From the NCBI GenBank assembly GCA_914767715.1, contig OU612073.1:21452001-21516000 (forward strand): a stretch of 64,000 nt of DNA, read 5' to 3'. Source of the DNA: Membranipora membranacea (lineage: Eukaryota; Bryozoa; Gymnolaemata; Cheilostomatida; Membraniporidae). Both the position numbers and the translations under genes were made by a program. The notes under the pieces were generated by a model. It saw only the letters and a list, made by a program, of their open reading frames with translations. It made no database searches and was not told the DNA's origin. Positions 11,999 through 21,304 of the stretch are shown here, one piece after another (position 1 is the first letter of the stretch; each line of letters begins with the position of its first letter).

Positions 11999-12441
11999 TC
12001 AGCAACAATATTGATAATTGAACAGCTTTTGAGGGTTATACACGTGGGGGGACAAGAAGTGGGCTCCCAGTGGGTAGGGCATTCCAATCCTTGGCAGTAC
12101 GGATGAAAAACGATCTCTGGTAGTGGAGGGTGTTTGACATAGGTATGAAATACTGCTCCGCATGTCTCCTAGCTGATGAAACGCTGGCTGTTTGGGTGTA
12201 GTTGTTGATGATGCCTTTGCTGGAGTGATGGTATTGACTGAAGACTCTGATACGTCTATCACGTCGTCTGTGTGAGAGGGGCTGGAGCGAGAGTTTCTGG
12301 AGCAATCCCGTTGTGCTGGTTTTCCTGTTGGTGCGCCGTATACCGCAGATGAACCGGGCTGCTCTTCTCTGCACAGCTTTGAGTCGGTTGGTAGCAGAGT
12401 CAGCTGTCGAGTCCCAGACTGCAGAGGCATATTCTAGGACA
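11999..12441 (-). pseudogene. LINE (non-LTR retrotransposon) 3' fragment, C-terminal part of reverse-transcriptase ORF
   Basis: On the minus strand the translation contains the hallmark C-terminal motifs of LINE ORF2: LEYASAVWD, then LKAVQRRAARFICG, then LSLQPLSHRRRDRRI, and finally RSFFIRTAKDWNALP. These occur in Jockey/CR1/L2-type elements after the RT domain. The frame shifts once among overlapping frames near the end. The 5' boundary coincides with the first base of the LTR fragment at 12442, so a 5'-truncated LINE probably joined or interrupted the LTR here. Not functional. Confidence 0.75.
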
Positions 12442-12572
12442 TGGTTCCATGGACGACTTGGGAAGGACGTACAAGGATACTCTGTGACCTTATCTGTGCC
12501 ATCAGACCATCTATCGATGCCTAACAGTGCCATCTCTAGCCTAAGCCCTAAGGTAAGCCTTATAGCTTAACA
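12442..12572 (+). repeat. Left LTR, 3' portion only
   Basis: This is a direct repeat of 18712-18842; by eye the 131 bp differ at one position (C or A in the GGTAAGCMT segment). It ends in AACA directly before the primer-binding site. The 5' part of the LTR is missing, replaced by LINE sequence. Confidence 0.85.
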
Positions 12573-12584
12573 TGGTGTCAGAAT
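12573..12584 (+). other. Primer-binding site of the retrotransposon
   Basis: TGGTGTCAGAAT immediately follows the LTR end. A TGG start complementary to a tRNA CCA tail at this position is standard for LTR elements, and TGGTRTCAGA is a common Gypsy-type sequence. The exact tRNA is not established. Confidence 0.6.
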
Positions 12585-12865
12585 AGTGCTAGTATCACGC
12601 CTAAGATAGTACAAAATTGATGCCGAAAGTCGACTGATTTTCGAGCATTCAGCACAGGCTAGGGTCGTATGCTCACTGGGATTTGACTGAATCTGTGAGG
12701 AGTGACATACAGTTTGAGAACAGATTTGACTAAATCTGTGTCACTGAGAGGAGCCAAGAGTAGAGATAGGATCTGTCTGAATCCTCTCAGTAGAAATAGG
12801 ATTGTGTTCTGACTTGAATTGATAATTTTTTTGAAAGAATTTTTTTTTCTACTGAAAGAAAATTT

Positions 12866-13300
12866 TTGTTCAGCATGGCATCTGGTGAGAGTAAAAAGGA
12901 GAAGTTTGTCAAACCCCTGGATATTTCCTCGGGAAATTTGGCTTTTGCATGGAAAATTTTCAAAGAACAATTCAATGTATATTCCATAGGCAAAAAGGTA
13001 TATGATTTATCTGAAGGCGAACAGATTGCTCACATGCTCATGGCTATGGGTAGTGATTTAATACCAGTGTATAACCTGTTTGTGTTTGATGAGGCTGAGA
13101 CTGCTGCGGCAGACAAGAAAATAAACCTAGTCAATTGTAAAAAGACGTTTGATGCTTATTTTGAACCAGTTAAAAATGTGATTTTTGAACGATCCCTATT
13201 CAACAAAATGGTGCAAGAACCAGGCCAGTCACTACACCAGTTCATTGTTAAATTGCAAGTACAGAGTGTGAATTGCGAGTATGGGGCTATCTATGACAGA
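12866..13300 (+). pseudogene. Gypsy-like gag, 5' frame
   Basis: An ATG at 12866 opens 145 codons (starts MASGESKKEKF). Motifs such as WKIFKEQFNVY, and FNKMVQEPGQSLHQFI followed by a VNCEYG segment, match the retro-Gag capsid region. A frameshift near 13285 moves the reading frame to the next segment, which continues the same capsid homology (TDELVRDRIVVG). Confidence 0.75.
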
Positions 13301-14215
13301 TGAATTGGTTAGGGATAGGATTGTGGTAGGGGTGCAGGACAATGAGTTGAGAAAATACTTGATTGACGTTCCCGATCTCACACTCCACACATGTATCCAG
13401 AAAGGAAAACAATATGTCGCTAACCAGAGACAGGCAGCAACTATGGGAGAAGGGAGCAGTACTGTGAGGGAGGAGGACAAGCCCACCAACGTTGACACGG
13501 TCAATACAGGAAAACCAAACAGTAAGACAAGAGGATCATACACAGGAACAAGAAAGGACAGCAAGAAACCTCCAAACAAACATTTAGGCGAGCAATATCA
13601 AAGATGTGGGAATTGGATACACTATGGAGGCAGATGTCCAGCAGAGAATTCTAACTACAACCTCTGCAAAAGTCAAAACCACTGGGCGGCAGTGTGTAAA
13701 TCTAAAAAGGTTTCAGAAGTAAAAGACAACTGGGAAGACGAGGACGTTGTAAACGGTCTATACCTCGGAAAGTCTTTGGGACTAGATGATGATACTCCAT
13801 TTATAGATGTTATTGACAGTATCACAGAAACCTCAAAAGCATGGTATGTAGATCTGCATGTAAATGCTCAGAATGTACAGTTTAAGATTGACTCCGGAGC
13901 TGCAGTGTCTGCCATCCCTAATAGTTTGAGTACCGATCTTGGCTTGTCGGTTACGTCAACTGACAGAAAATTAATGGGGGCAGGAAATAATCCATTACAG
14001 ACTGTTGGGGTGGCAAACGTGCAGTGTTAGAGTACAATGGTCAGTCTTTCAACGAGGAGATTTATGTAGTTAATGGATCGACGAGAGCACTCCTCGGAAA
14101 ACCTGCAATCAAGAAACTGAACATTATCAGGATTACAGACGAAGTGTCATGTGATAGTTGGAATGACAAGTTTCCAGCACTATTCAAAGGACTAGGAACA
14201 ATGAAGACGGGGTGA
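13281..14215 (+). pseudogene. Gag C-terminus with zinc knuckle, and aspartic protease
   Basis: The frame from 13281 to 14030 starts with the capsid tail (TDELVRDRIVVGVQDNELR). It then has a degenerate knuckle (CPAENSNYNLCKSQNHWAAVC: the CX2C-type part is altered) and the retropepsin active-site motif FKIDSGAAVSAIP. A frameshift at about 14024 leads to the protease C-terminal part, including RALLGKPAI, in another frame up to the stop at 14215. Confidence 0.75.
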
Positions 14216-15600
14216 AAATAGAACTGAAAGATGGAATAAAGCCATATACACAAATTACACCTCGAAAGGTAGCCGCAGCAAGGCGTCGGCCTTTGCGTGA
14301 TGAGCTTACTCGGATGGAGAGAATGGGAGTTATCGAGAAGATTGAGGAGCCCACAGACTGGTGTGCTCCCTGTATCGTTGTTGCTTAGAAGAACAACAAG
14401 ATCAGAGTGTGCATAGATTTTACACGACTCAACAAAGCAGTGCGGAGAGCTTATCACCCGTTACCAGCCACTGATGAGACGATTGCAGCGTTAGGAAAGT
14501 CCAAGTACTACACCAAACCAGACGCAAATAATGGATACTGGCAACTTCGACTGGATGAACACTCACAGAAACTGACAACTTTTATAACCCCGTTCGGAAG
14601 GTTTTTCTGCAAAAGATTACCATTTGGCATTTCCTCTGCCCCGGAAATCTTCCAGAGGGAGATGCAGAAGGCTCTAGAGCAGGGGTGCCCAACCTATGGC
14701 TCATGAGCCACCTCGGCTCATTTTGGCTTTTTGGGTGGCTCATTTTAATATTTGCAAATTTCACGCACTTTTTGGCGCGAATTTCATGCGTTCAATTCAT
14801 GCATGTACAATGTACATTAAATGTATGTATAGTGTATACAAGTTCATTGTACTGGGTGCCTGCATTGTAATATGCGTGTAGAGTTGTCTTCTTGCAGACT
14901 TGCCAACCTAAACTTTCCAAAATGCTTACAAAAATTTGCAAAATGCTTAAAATGCTTACAAAACTTCAGGGCGCCTTATATGACCAGAAATTGCCTCAAA
15001 AATTTTTTCGCGCTACGCGCATAATCTCACACAATGACTTTGCTTTGGAATTTTTGCCAACACTTAAACGTGAATGAATATGATACATATATATAACTGA
15101 CTGTTTCCATGTTGTCTACACGCGACGTGGTCAGCTCATTTGGTTTAATTGATTTTTGAAATGGCTCATGTGAGAGAAAAGGTTGGGCACCCCTGCTCTA
15201 GAGGGTATGGAGGGTGTTTTATGTCAAATGGACGACATACTGATACATACGGAAACAGTGGAAGAGCATTCCGTAAAGGTTCAACAAGTGCTCGAAAGAT
15301 TGTTGAAAGCTGGTATAACTATGAATGAGGAGAAATGTGAATTTGCCCAAAGATGAGTTGTATTCCTGGGCCACATAATAGATGAGAATGGAATACACGC
15401 CGATCCTGAAAAGATCGCAGCTATTGTTAACTTTCCCTCACCGACAGATAGGAAGGCTTTGGGAAGATTTCTTGGGATGACAAATTATCTAGGGAAGTTC
15501 TCCTCAACCCTGGCAGACGATACTGTCAACATGCGATCCCTACTGAAAATCAAAGACAATGATTGGGACTGGAACTTCCAGATGAAAAAAAGATTTTGAA
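14216..15600 (+). pseudogene. Reverse transcriptase of the Gypsy-like element, split by a MITE
   Basis: The frame has an early TAG at about 14386 and then continues with the RT palm: KPDANNGYWQL (catalytic Asp), LPFGISSAPEIFQ, and beyond the insertion CQMDDIL (the YXDD position). The MITE at 14680-15195 interrupts between these last two. An additional TGA lies at about 15354, and a slip in the A-run near 15585-15592 breaks the frame before RNase H. Not functional. Confidence 0.85.
14680..15195. mobile_element. hAT-family MITE inserted in the retrotransposon, CTCTAGAG 8-bp duplication
   Basis: The ends CAGGGGTGCCCAACC and its complement GGTTGGGCACCCCTG are textbook hAT termini, flanked by perfect 8-bp duplications CTCTAGAG at 14672-14679 and 15196-15203. 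Removing the element and one duplication restores the reading frame of the reverse transcriptase. Inside, about 14897-15055, is a piece related to the hAT-like element at 10607-11343 (CTTGCCAACCT, then TTCGCGCTACGCGC), so this is a nested or chimaeric MITE. Confidence 0.92.
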
Positions 15601-15615
15601 TCAATCAAGAAAAAG

Positions 15616-16068
15616 ATGGCTGAACCGCCTGTGTTAATCCCATTTGATTTGGAAGCTGAGACCTGGCTCTCGACAGACGCATCGTCATACGGATTAGGAG
15701 GAGCTCTGTTACAGATGACAAATGAAGGCCTCAAACCTGTGGCCTTAGCGTCTCGCGCACTTACTGACACTGAACAGAGATATGCCCAAGTGGAAAAGGA
15801 GGCTCTGGCCATTTGTTGGGCAGCAGAGAAGTTTTACTACTATCTAGCTGGGAGAGAATTCACTGTGGAAACTGATCACAAACCGTTGGCTGCCGTGATG
15901 GATGAAAAGGAGCTATCTAAGCTACCTTTGAGAGTACAAAGGTTTAGATTGAGAACGATGAGATTCTCATACACAGTGCAGTACACTCCAGGCGACAAAT
16001 TAGTCGTAGCAGATGCGCTCAGTAGAGCACCCTATGGAAGCCTAAAAGCGACCCCGAACCAGCACTAA
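15616..16068 (+). pseudogene. RNase H domain of the Gypsy-like element
   Basis: An open frame of 150 codons includes STDASSYGLGGALLQ (first catalytic Asp), YAQVEKEALAICWA (catalytic Glu), FTVETDHKPL (Asp) and VVADALSRAP. This is the usual Ty3/Gypsy RNase H order. The frame is intact here but disconnected from RT by the upstream slip. Confidence 0.88.
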
Positions 16069-16076
16069 TCAATGAG

Positions 16077-16502
16077 ATGCTTGCTGAATTGCCAATTTCA
16101 CAACATAGAAAAGAGGCATTGAAGGAGGCTCTCCTAGAAGACCAAGTTGCGATTCAGCTGATGCAATATGTTCAACAAGGTTGGCCAAATTATAATGACA
16201 TTCCCCAGTGGCTGAAGCGATACTCAACATTTATGGAGGAGATCACAGTAGTTGACGGACTACTATTCTACAGCAGCAGATTATTCATTCCATATCGAGA
16301 ACGAGCGCGAGTACTCAAAGACATACACACTGGTCATCAAGGAGAGAATAGATGTGTTCGCAGAGCCAAGGAGGTCATATGGTGGCCAGGAATGTCGACT
16401 GACGTTCGAGAAGTGGTCAAGAGATGCGAGACATGCATCAGGGTACACAGAGTGCCCCCAGAACCACTGATGCCTACCCCATTTCCTGAGAGACACTGGT
16501 GA
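16077..16502 (+). pseudogene. Integrase N-terminal H2C2 zinc domain, cut at the inversion breakpoint
   Basis: The 141-codon frame contains DIHTGHQGENRCVRRAKE and, after WWPGM, VVKRCETC, giving the HX3HX(n)CX2C integrase zinc-binding pattern. It ends right after FPERHW, the point where Gypsy elements continue into the catalytic core. The core is instead found on the opposite strand at 18307-17693. Confidence 0.85.
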
Positions 16503-16666
16503 CGAGTGGCCATTCTAACTTCTCGAATGAAGTCTCGAATTCTGATGGAGTTGAGGAGGAAATTTCTTGTTAACTCCTTCTTGTGTTGGGTTTTAGTAGG
16601 CTGTCTGAAATGTAAGCCATCTGCCAGATTCCTGTATCTGAACCTGTATTTCTTCCCTGAGCATTT

Positions 16667-17131
16667 CTAAATAACTTTGTGGGTAAATGGAGTAATTACG
16701 CCATTTTGCTTATTGGTTTCCATAATGGCACCATTCAGGGTTATGACAGAGTCAACGACATAATCCGTCCAATGATCATACATATGCCTGTTTGGTCTGC
16801 TTCTGGCGGTAAAAGAGTTGTTAACCCTAAACTCTATTGGTGTTAGAGGACATATAATAGTGAAAATTGAGAAAAGCTTTAGTCTGAGGATGAGTTCTTC
16901 AAACATATGTGGCTTGACCTCATCACGTAATGTGACTTCCTTGGTCCTGGGGTCCTTCTTGGTTAGTGGTAACGGGCCAGCGTATAGATAGACTACAGAC
17001 TTTTGTAATAGCGTGCATCGTGAAAACACATAGTCAAACAAGTCATGCCAGTCGGCGCCAGGTATAGATATTGTGTGGTCAAAATTTTCAGGGTGTATTC
17101 CCTTAACCAAACTGTTACCAACAAGCAGCAC
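16667..17131 (-). CDS. SGNH/GDSL-hydrolase-like third ORF of the retrotransposon
   Basis: The 154-residue frame starts MLLVGNSLVKGIHP, which resembles SGNH block I (GDSL with Asp replaced by Asn). It continues with SIPGADWHDL, VVYLYAGPLP in the position of block III, and ends with TPFTHK near the block V Asp-X-X-His position. The canonical catalytic Asp and Asn are altered, so activity is doubtful. On this strand it lies downstream of the integrase, where env-like or accessory ORFs of LTR elements sit. SGNH-like cargo is known in some retroelements; my assignment rests on motif resemblance only. It could also be a captured host fragment. Confidence 0.45.
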   Translation of the reverse strand: MLLVGNSLVKGIHPENFDHTISIPGADWHDLFDYVFSRCTLLQKSVVYLYAGPLPLTKKDPRTKEVTLRDEVKPHMFEELILRLKLFSIFTIICPLTPIEFRVNNSFTARSRPNRHMYDHWTDYVVDSVITLNGAIMETNKQNGVITPFTHKVI

Positions 17132-17249
17132 TTTTAAACCCTACAAGTCAGAAAACAAGAACATTTCCTAAAAAAAGACATTAATGCTTAAATGATTCTT
17201 TCAATGCATGGTTAAACTAAATAACAGATACAGTAATTCACATGAATGT

Positions 17250-17672
17250 TTAAAGGTCCAGTTTATCCGGGGCCTTTATTGTGCGCCCTGATGTCGTGCG
17301 CACCGCAGTGCTGGCGCTTGTGGATGCCCTACTTTGGAGACCTAACTGAGGTGGTGGTGCTGCATTCATATTTGGAGTGAGTTGTGTTACGGATGGGCGC
17401 ACATTCTGAGGCCGCACCCTAGGCCTGTTGGCTGGTGCCGTTCTGTGGGTTGCAGGTGAGCACACAGGTGCCGACGCACCTGCGGCTGGGACTGTCACAT
17501 TTGACGATGATGCCGGCGCATTACCACCGAACTGTCCATCTCCTGGTGCTGATGGCACTGTTGGTGGGGGCATTAGCAGTGGTGGTTCTTGAACTGGGAC
17601 TGGTGCCTCCTCTTCACGCTCGGTTGTTCGTTTGTCGACCTGTACAAACCTTCTGTTCCTACGCAAGATCAC
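17250..17672 (-). pseudogene. Integrase C-terminal and proline-rich tail
   Basis: The frame begins VILRRNRRFVQVDKR, the usual end of a Gypsy integrase C-terminal (chromo/SH3-like) region. A low-complexity Pro/Ala/Ser tail follows, ending GRTIKAPDKLDL. It is out of frame with the integrase core by one slip near 17690. Confidence 0.65.
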
Positions 17673-17692
17673 CCCATCATCAGTTCTGAGTG

Positions 17693-18307
17693 CTAATTCG
17701 GATCTGAGGTGGCTACTACAACAGCTTTACAGCTTCTCCTTCCGGGGTCTGTTAAAATCACGGGAGTCCCTACTTCGATCGGTTCTCTCTCCTCTGTCCG
17801 GTGTTTGCCATTATAGAGATGGGCCTGCTTTCCTCGATGGTGTGTTTCAAACTTTCTAAGTTTCTGCACATTGACGGGCTCATCTACTAGGTATCCCATC
17901 CAGTTCAAACTCCTCCCCATCAGTAGCTGTGCCGGTGAATATCCATTTTCCAAGGGGCTATCATTGTAACACATTAGAGCTGCTTGAATATCCACGTTCT
18001 TAGACACTAGTAGCTTGAATGTTTGAACTGAACGCTCTGCTTGACCGTTAGATTGAGGATTTCTAGGGGCGCTGGTGCGATGATGGATGTCCCATTTTCT
18101 CATCAGATGACCAAACTGCTGAGAAATAAACTGAGGACCATTGTCTGAGACAATGGTGTGTGGGGCTCCAAGCATGCATATCACTTTGTTGACTAATTTG
18201 CACAATGCCTCACCGGTACTGTTCTCAAACCTCTCAGCGATCAGGTATCGACTGTAATAGTCAGATATTACTAAATACTCTCCATCTTCTGATTCACAGA
18301 AATTTTA
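17693..18307 (-). pseudogene. Integrase catalytic core of the Gypsy-like element (inverted)
   Basis: Reading the minus strand from about 18307: LVISDYYSRYLIAERF, then HTIVSDNGPQFISQQF (second catalytic Asp), then NPQSNGQAERSVQTFK (catalytic Glu). The segment carrying the first catalytic Asp (normally a few residues before this block) is absent, apparently lost at the inversion breakpoint near 18310. Orientation is opposite to the RT/RNase H part. Confidence 0.85.
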
Positions 18308-18711
18308 GAGACATTAAATTGGACTAGAATATAAATATGCAACATTTTTCTCATTGAGAACTCTGATTACTTTCTATCGTTTAGGTAGGAATATTGTATA
18401 ACTGTTATTGTCTTTTCTTTCTAATGTCCTGTCTTCGTCTCTTCTATGACTATCGCCAAGGTATGGTATTGTCTACATTAGAGGATTACATTTTGTTTCA
18501 TGTTACAGTGATACAGATGTGCCGGCATTTGGCACTCAATCAGATGTGACAGCATTTGATTCGCATACAAGGGCGATGGCCTTTGGTTAAAGATTATGGT
18601 ATAATCTTGGGAGGGAGATGTAAGGATATACTTGGATACTGGAGGCAGGAAACAACAAGAAGGGAAAACCGGAGACAGGCTCTCTGGTGGAGGAGATAAC
18701 AATCGGTCTCT

Positions 18712-18842
18712 TGGTTCCATGGACGACTTGGGAAGGACGTACAAGGATACTCTGTGACCTTATCTGTGCCATCAGACCATCTATCGATGCCTAACAGTGC
18801 CATCTCTAGCCTAAGCCCTAAGGTAAGCATTATAGCTTAACA
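18712..18842 (+). repeat. Right LTR, 3' end (match to left LTR)
   Basis: This is the 131-bp direct repeat partner of 12442-12572. The true LTR probably starts further left, somewhere in 18310-18700, which is otherwise unassigned; the left LTR has lost that part, so the boundary cannot be seen. Confidence 0.8.
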
Positions 18843-20959
18843 TTGAATGAAATTTGAAGGAAAGATTTCCCTATGTTATGACAATCTTGAAGAGAAGATC
18901 ACCTTGATTTACAGTAGAAGAAGAGATCAGTTAATTAGTACGTGTTTGTACCAAATTTTATAACAAAATTCCCAACACCTTGAAAATATAAAATGATAAA
19001 ATCATCCTTATTCGTAGTGGAAATTGAGGACGGATATTTCTATATAGGCATGCAGGACCACTCACAGCAACTCAACAATACTTGGCAAAACCAGAATTTC
19101 CATACCAGAGCACCTCTATGACTTTCATGCCATGCATCTTGATAAAACATGCGTCCAAGAAAGAAAACATCTGAGATGTACATCCGCCATTACATTAGAG
19201 CATTTTCGCTGCCTGACACTAGTTATGGTTCATTGTTGTTGTTGATAGAGAGGATCCCGGTGTTAGTAGAACTGTTCTATAGTTTTTTTAATTGTTTTGG
19301 GATTACAGTGGTGATCTGTTTTGCTAGTACCAACCCACATTCTATTATTTTTATAGATGAATTTTTGTGTCCGCATAGTATTGAGTTGAGTTGAGTTTAT
19401 TTGTACATTCATAATTATCCTTTGAAGTGGGAAGCATCAATGATTGATATCTACAGCATTTAAAAGCGACTAAAATTGGAGGCCAGAATCCTAGTAATTC
19501 ATAATATAAAATGTAAAAAAACTGCTATTCCTCTTTTCTGTCCTTGCTTTCTTAGGTCTAAAAACAGTATGGCATCTAGAGGATCTCCTGGAATTATTAA
19601 AAATGATTCTATCATGTAGTGAGTGTGCACGTCTGTTGGCCACCTTACTAAAATGCGTGGTAAACTGTGTCTGCAGAATAGACAGTAATCTTTCACTATG
19701 TGTTACACTGATCACATCTGATCCAAGACAAAAAAAATAAATGTTATGAGAATTTAAAGAAATTAAACCAGCACCTCAAAACTATCATCATTGACCTCAC
19801 AAAGCATATGGAGATTGGGGGATTTATATTGGCCATAAAAGATAAACAGAAAAACTTGACCTTCAAAATCCCGAATCGAGAGGCATGTATAGCAATAAAA
19901 GATCAGATGTGTATGAGAGATACTGATTCTGTTGCGTGTTGTAAAAGGATAAGCCTTGTCAGCTTCGCGTCGTAATCTGTTCAGCCTAGTGCTCAGAGAA
20001 GAAAAAACTTCAAAAGGTATACTAATGATTATGTATTTGGTGGCTGTGAGCAACTCGGGTTTGAAACTCGTACCCAAGTCATATTTGAGCCAGGGAATCG
20101 CTGCAGTAATTATTTTTTTGTCTATATGCTTTTTACATAAGTGTTGAGTTTGATTGCTTACAAGTCCTTGTTTATAAATCCACATTCTCTCTGAAATGCA
20201 ATGCTGCAATCAAAGGTTTCAGATAATACTGATAGGAGCCTACTGATTTTTGCACAGTTATCCAAATCAACAGCTAGTCAATTGCAACGACATTATTTTG
20301 ATGTGACATCTGTCAAGTGACTGTATTGGTTATCTCGCAAATGAAGCAGCTGAACTTGCGTTTGTTGCTCCTTCAATTATGGTTAACAGAATAATCGAAG
20401 TATCTCTGAAGATAGTCATAATGATTTACTTCTATCTGCAGCTATGCAGGCTTGGAAAATAAGAGACCCGGATGGCAGCACTGAAAAACAAACAGCAATC
20501 AGAGCGTTATCGAGTATTAAAAAAAGATATTTGGGCCCACTGTGCATTTAGCGAGACAGAAACTTGTACAGTCATGTTAGTAACTTGTCTTTCTTGTAGG
20601 TAGCATGGATCACATCTGAAACAAAACGAATGGTGGATCGTTGGCTGCATTTCTTGTTCTTGTTTTGGTGTGGTTATTATTTTATGTTCTTTCAGATGTG
20701 GCGGTGTAGGGGGGTTCTGAGCATATCAACGAGATGAACATCAAATGCAGACTTAGTGGGAATGATTAGTAAACTATATGCGTTACCACTAACATTTTGA
20801 TCTAAATGGTAAGCCTTGTGCAATTGATTAACATGTGTTCGTACTTACAAAAAAAGCTCCCATGATGAAGTCTTAGGTGAACAAGTAAATTATTCCCTTA
20901 CCAAAAAGTTGTACTCATGTTTCATCTTAATTTTCAGTGCCAATGATAAATTTGAATCT
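18843..20959. other. No convincing gene
   Basis: AT-rich sequence with scattered short ORFs in all frames. A plus-strand phrase near 20330-20380 (translating IGYLANEAAELAF) resembles the end of a LINE RNase H domain but is surrounded by stops, so at most it is an old fragment. No splice-bounded exon was found. Confidence 0.4.
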
Positions 20960-21304
20960 TATACCGTAATACCTCACGTATAAGGCGCGTGCCTTATAAG
21001 TGAAAGCCCCTATAAGAGAGGAGCATATAGGCGCGGCTATCATTAGAAGCATTTTTATATTTTCGAACAGGGCCAAAACCGCATCTTGTAAGCGAGGCCG
21101 AATAGCTCAGTGTGTAGAGCGGCTGCCTTGGAAACACGGTGTAAAAATTAAGTCGCGGGTATGAATTCCATCAAAGACAGTCCTCTTTTCAAAGGGGTGC
21201 CTTACAGCTGTGGGGTGACTTATAACTGGAGCGTTTTTATTTTTTCCGAGGGAGGTGCTTCACTTATAAGGCCGGTCCCTTTATAAGTGAGGTATTACGG
21301 TATA
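20960..21304. mobile_element. MITE with TATACCGTAATACCTCAC ends
   Basis: The ends TATACCGTAATACCTCAC and GTGAGGTATTACGGTATA are inverted, followed inward by CTTATAAG-type palindromes. TATA at the tips is palindromic, so the target duplication may be TA or TATA. The element is 345 bp, lacks an ORF, and carries a tRNA-like segment in its middle. Confidence 0.8.
21096..21170 (+). tRNA. tRNA-like sequence inside the MITE (probably pseudo-tRNA or SINE head)
   Basis: GCCGAATAGCTCAGTGTGTA followed by GAGC matches a tRNA acceptor/D-arm with a good A box. GGGTATGAATTCC downstream is a weak B box. The anticodon stem does not pair well and the T arm is poor, so this is unlikely to be a functional tRNA. 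It may be a tRNA-derived SINE piece captured by the MITE. Confidence 0.35.

Larger units (their letters stand above)
12442..18842 (+). mobile_element. Degenerate Ty3/Gypsy-like LTR retrotransposon with an inverted 3' internal block
   Basis: Matching 131-bp LTR ends lie at 12442-12572 and 18712-18842 in the same orientation. A TGG-starting primer-binding site follows the left one. Gag, zinc knuckle, protease, reverse transcriptase, RNase H and the integrase zinc domain follow in Gypsy order on the plus strand to about 16502. From 16503 to about 18310 the rest (integrase core, C-terminal tail, SGNH-like ORF) lies on the minus strand. Re-inverting that block restores the normal order, so an internal inversion occurred after insertion, or the assembly is wrong there. 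Frameshifts, stops and a hAT MITE at 14680-15195 show that it is dead. Confidence 0.85.

Noticed and set aside
19763-20209. 148-codon minus-strand frame
   Set aside because: No similarity that I can name, low-complexity AT-rich codons, no splice context and no paralog in the window.
20330-20650. LINE RNase H-like remnant (IGYLANEAAELAF)
   Set aside because: The resemblance covers about a dozen residues and is followed by stops in every frame; too weak to annotate.
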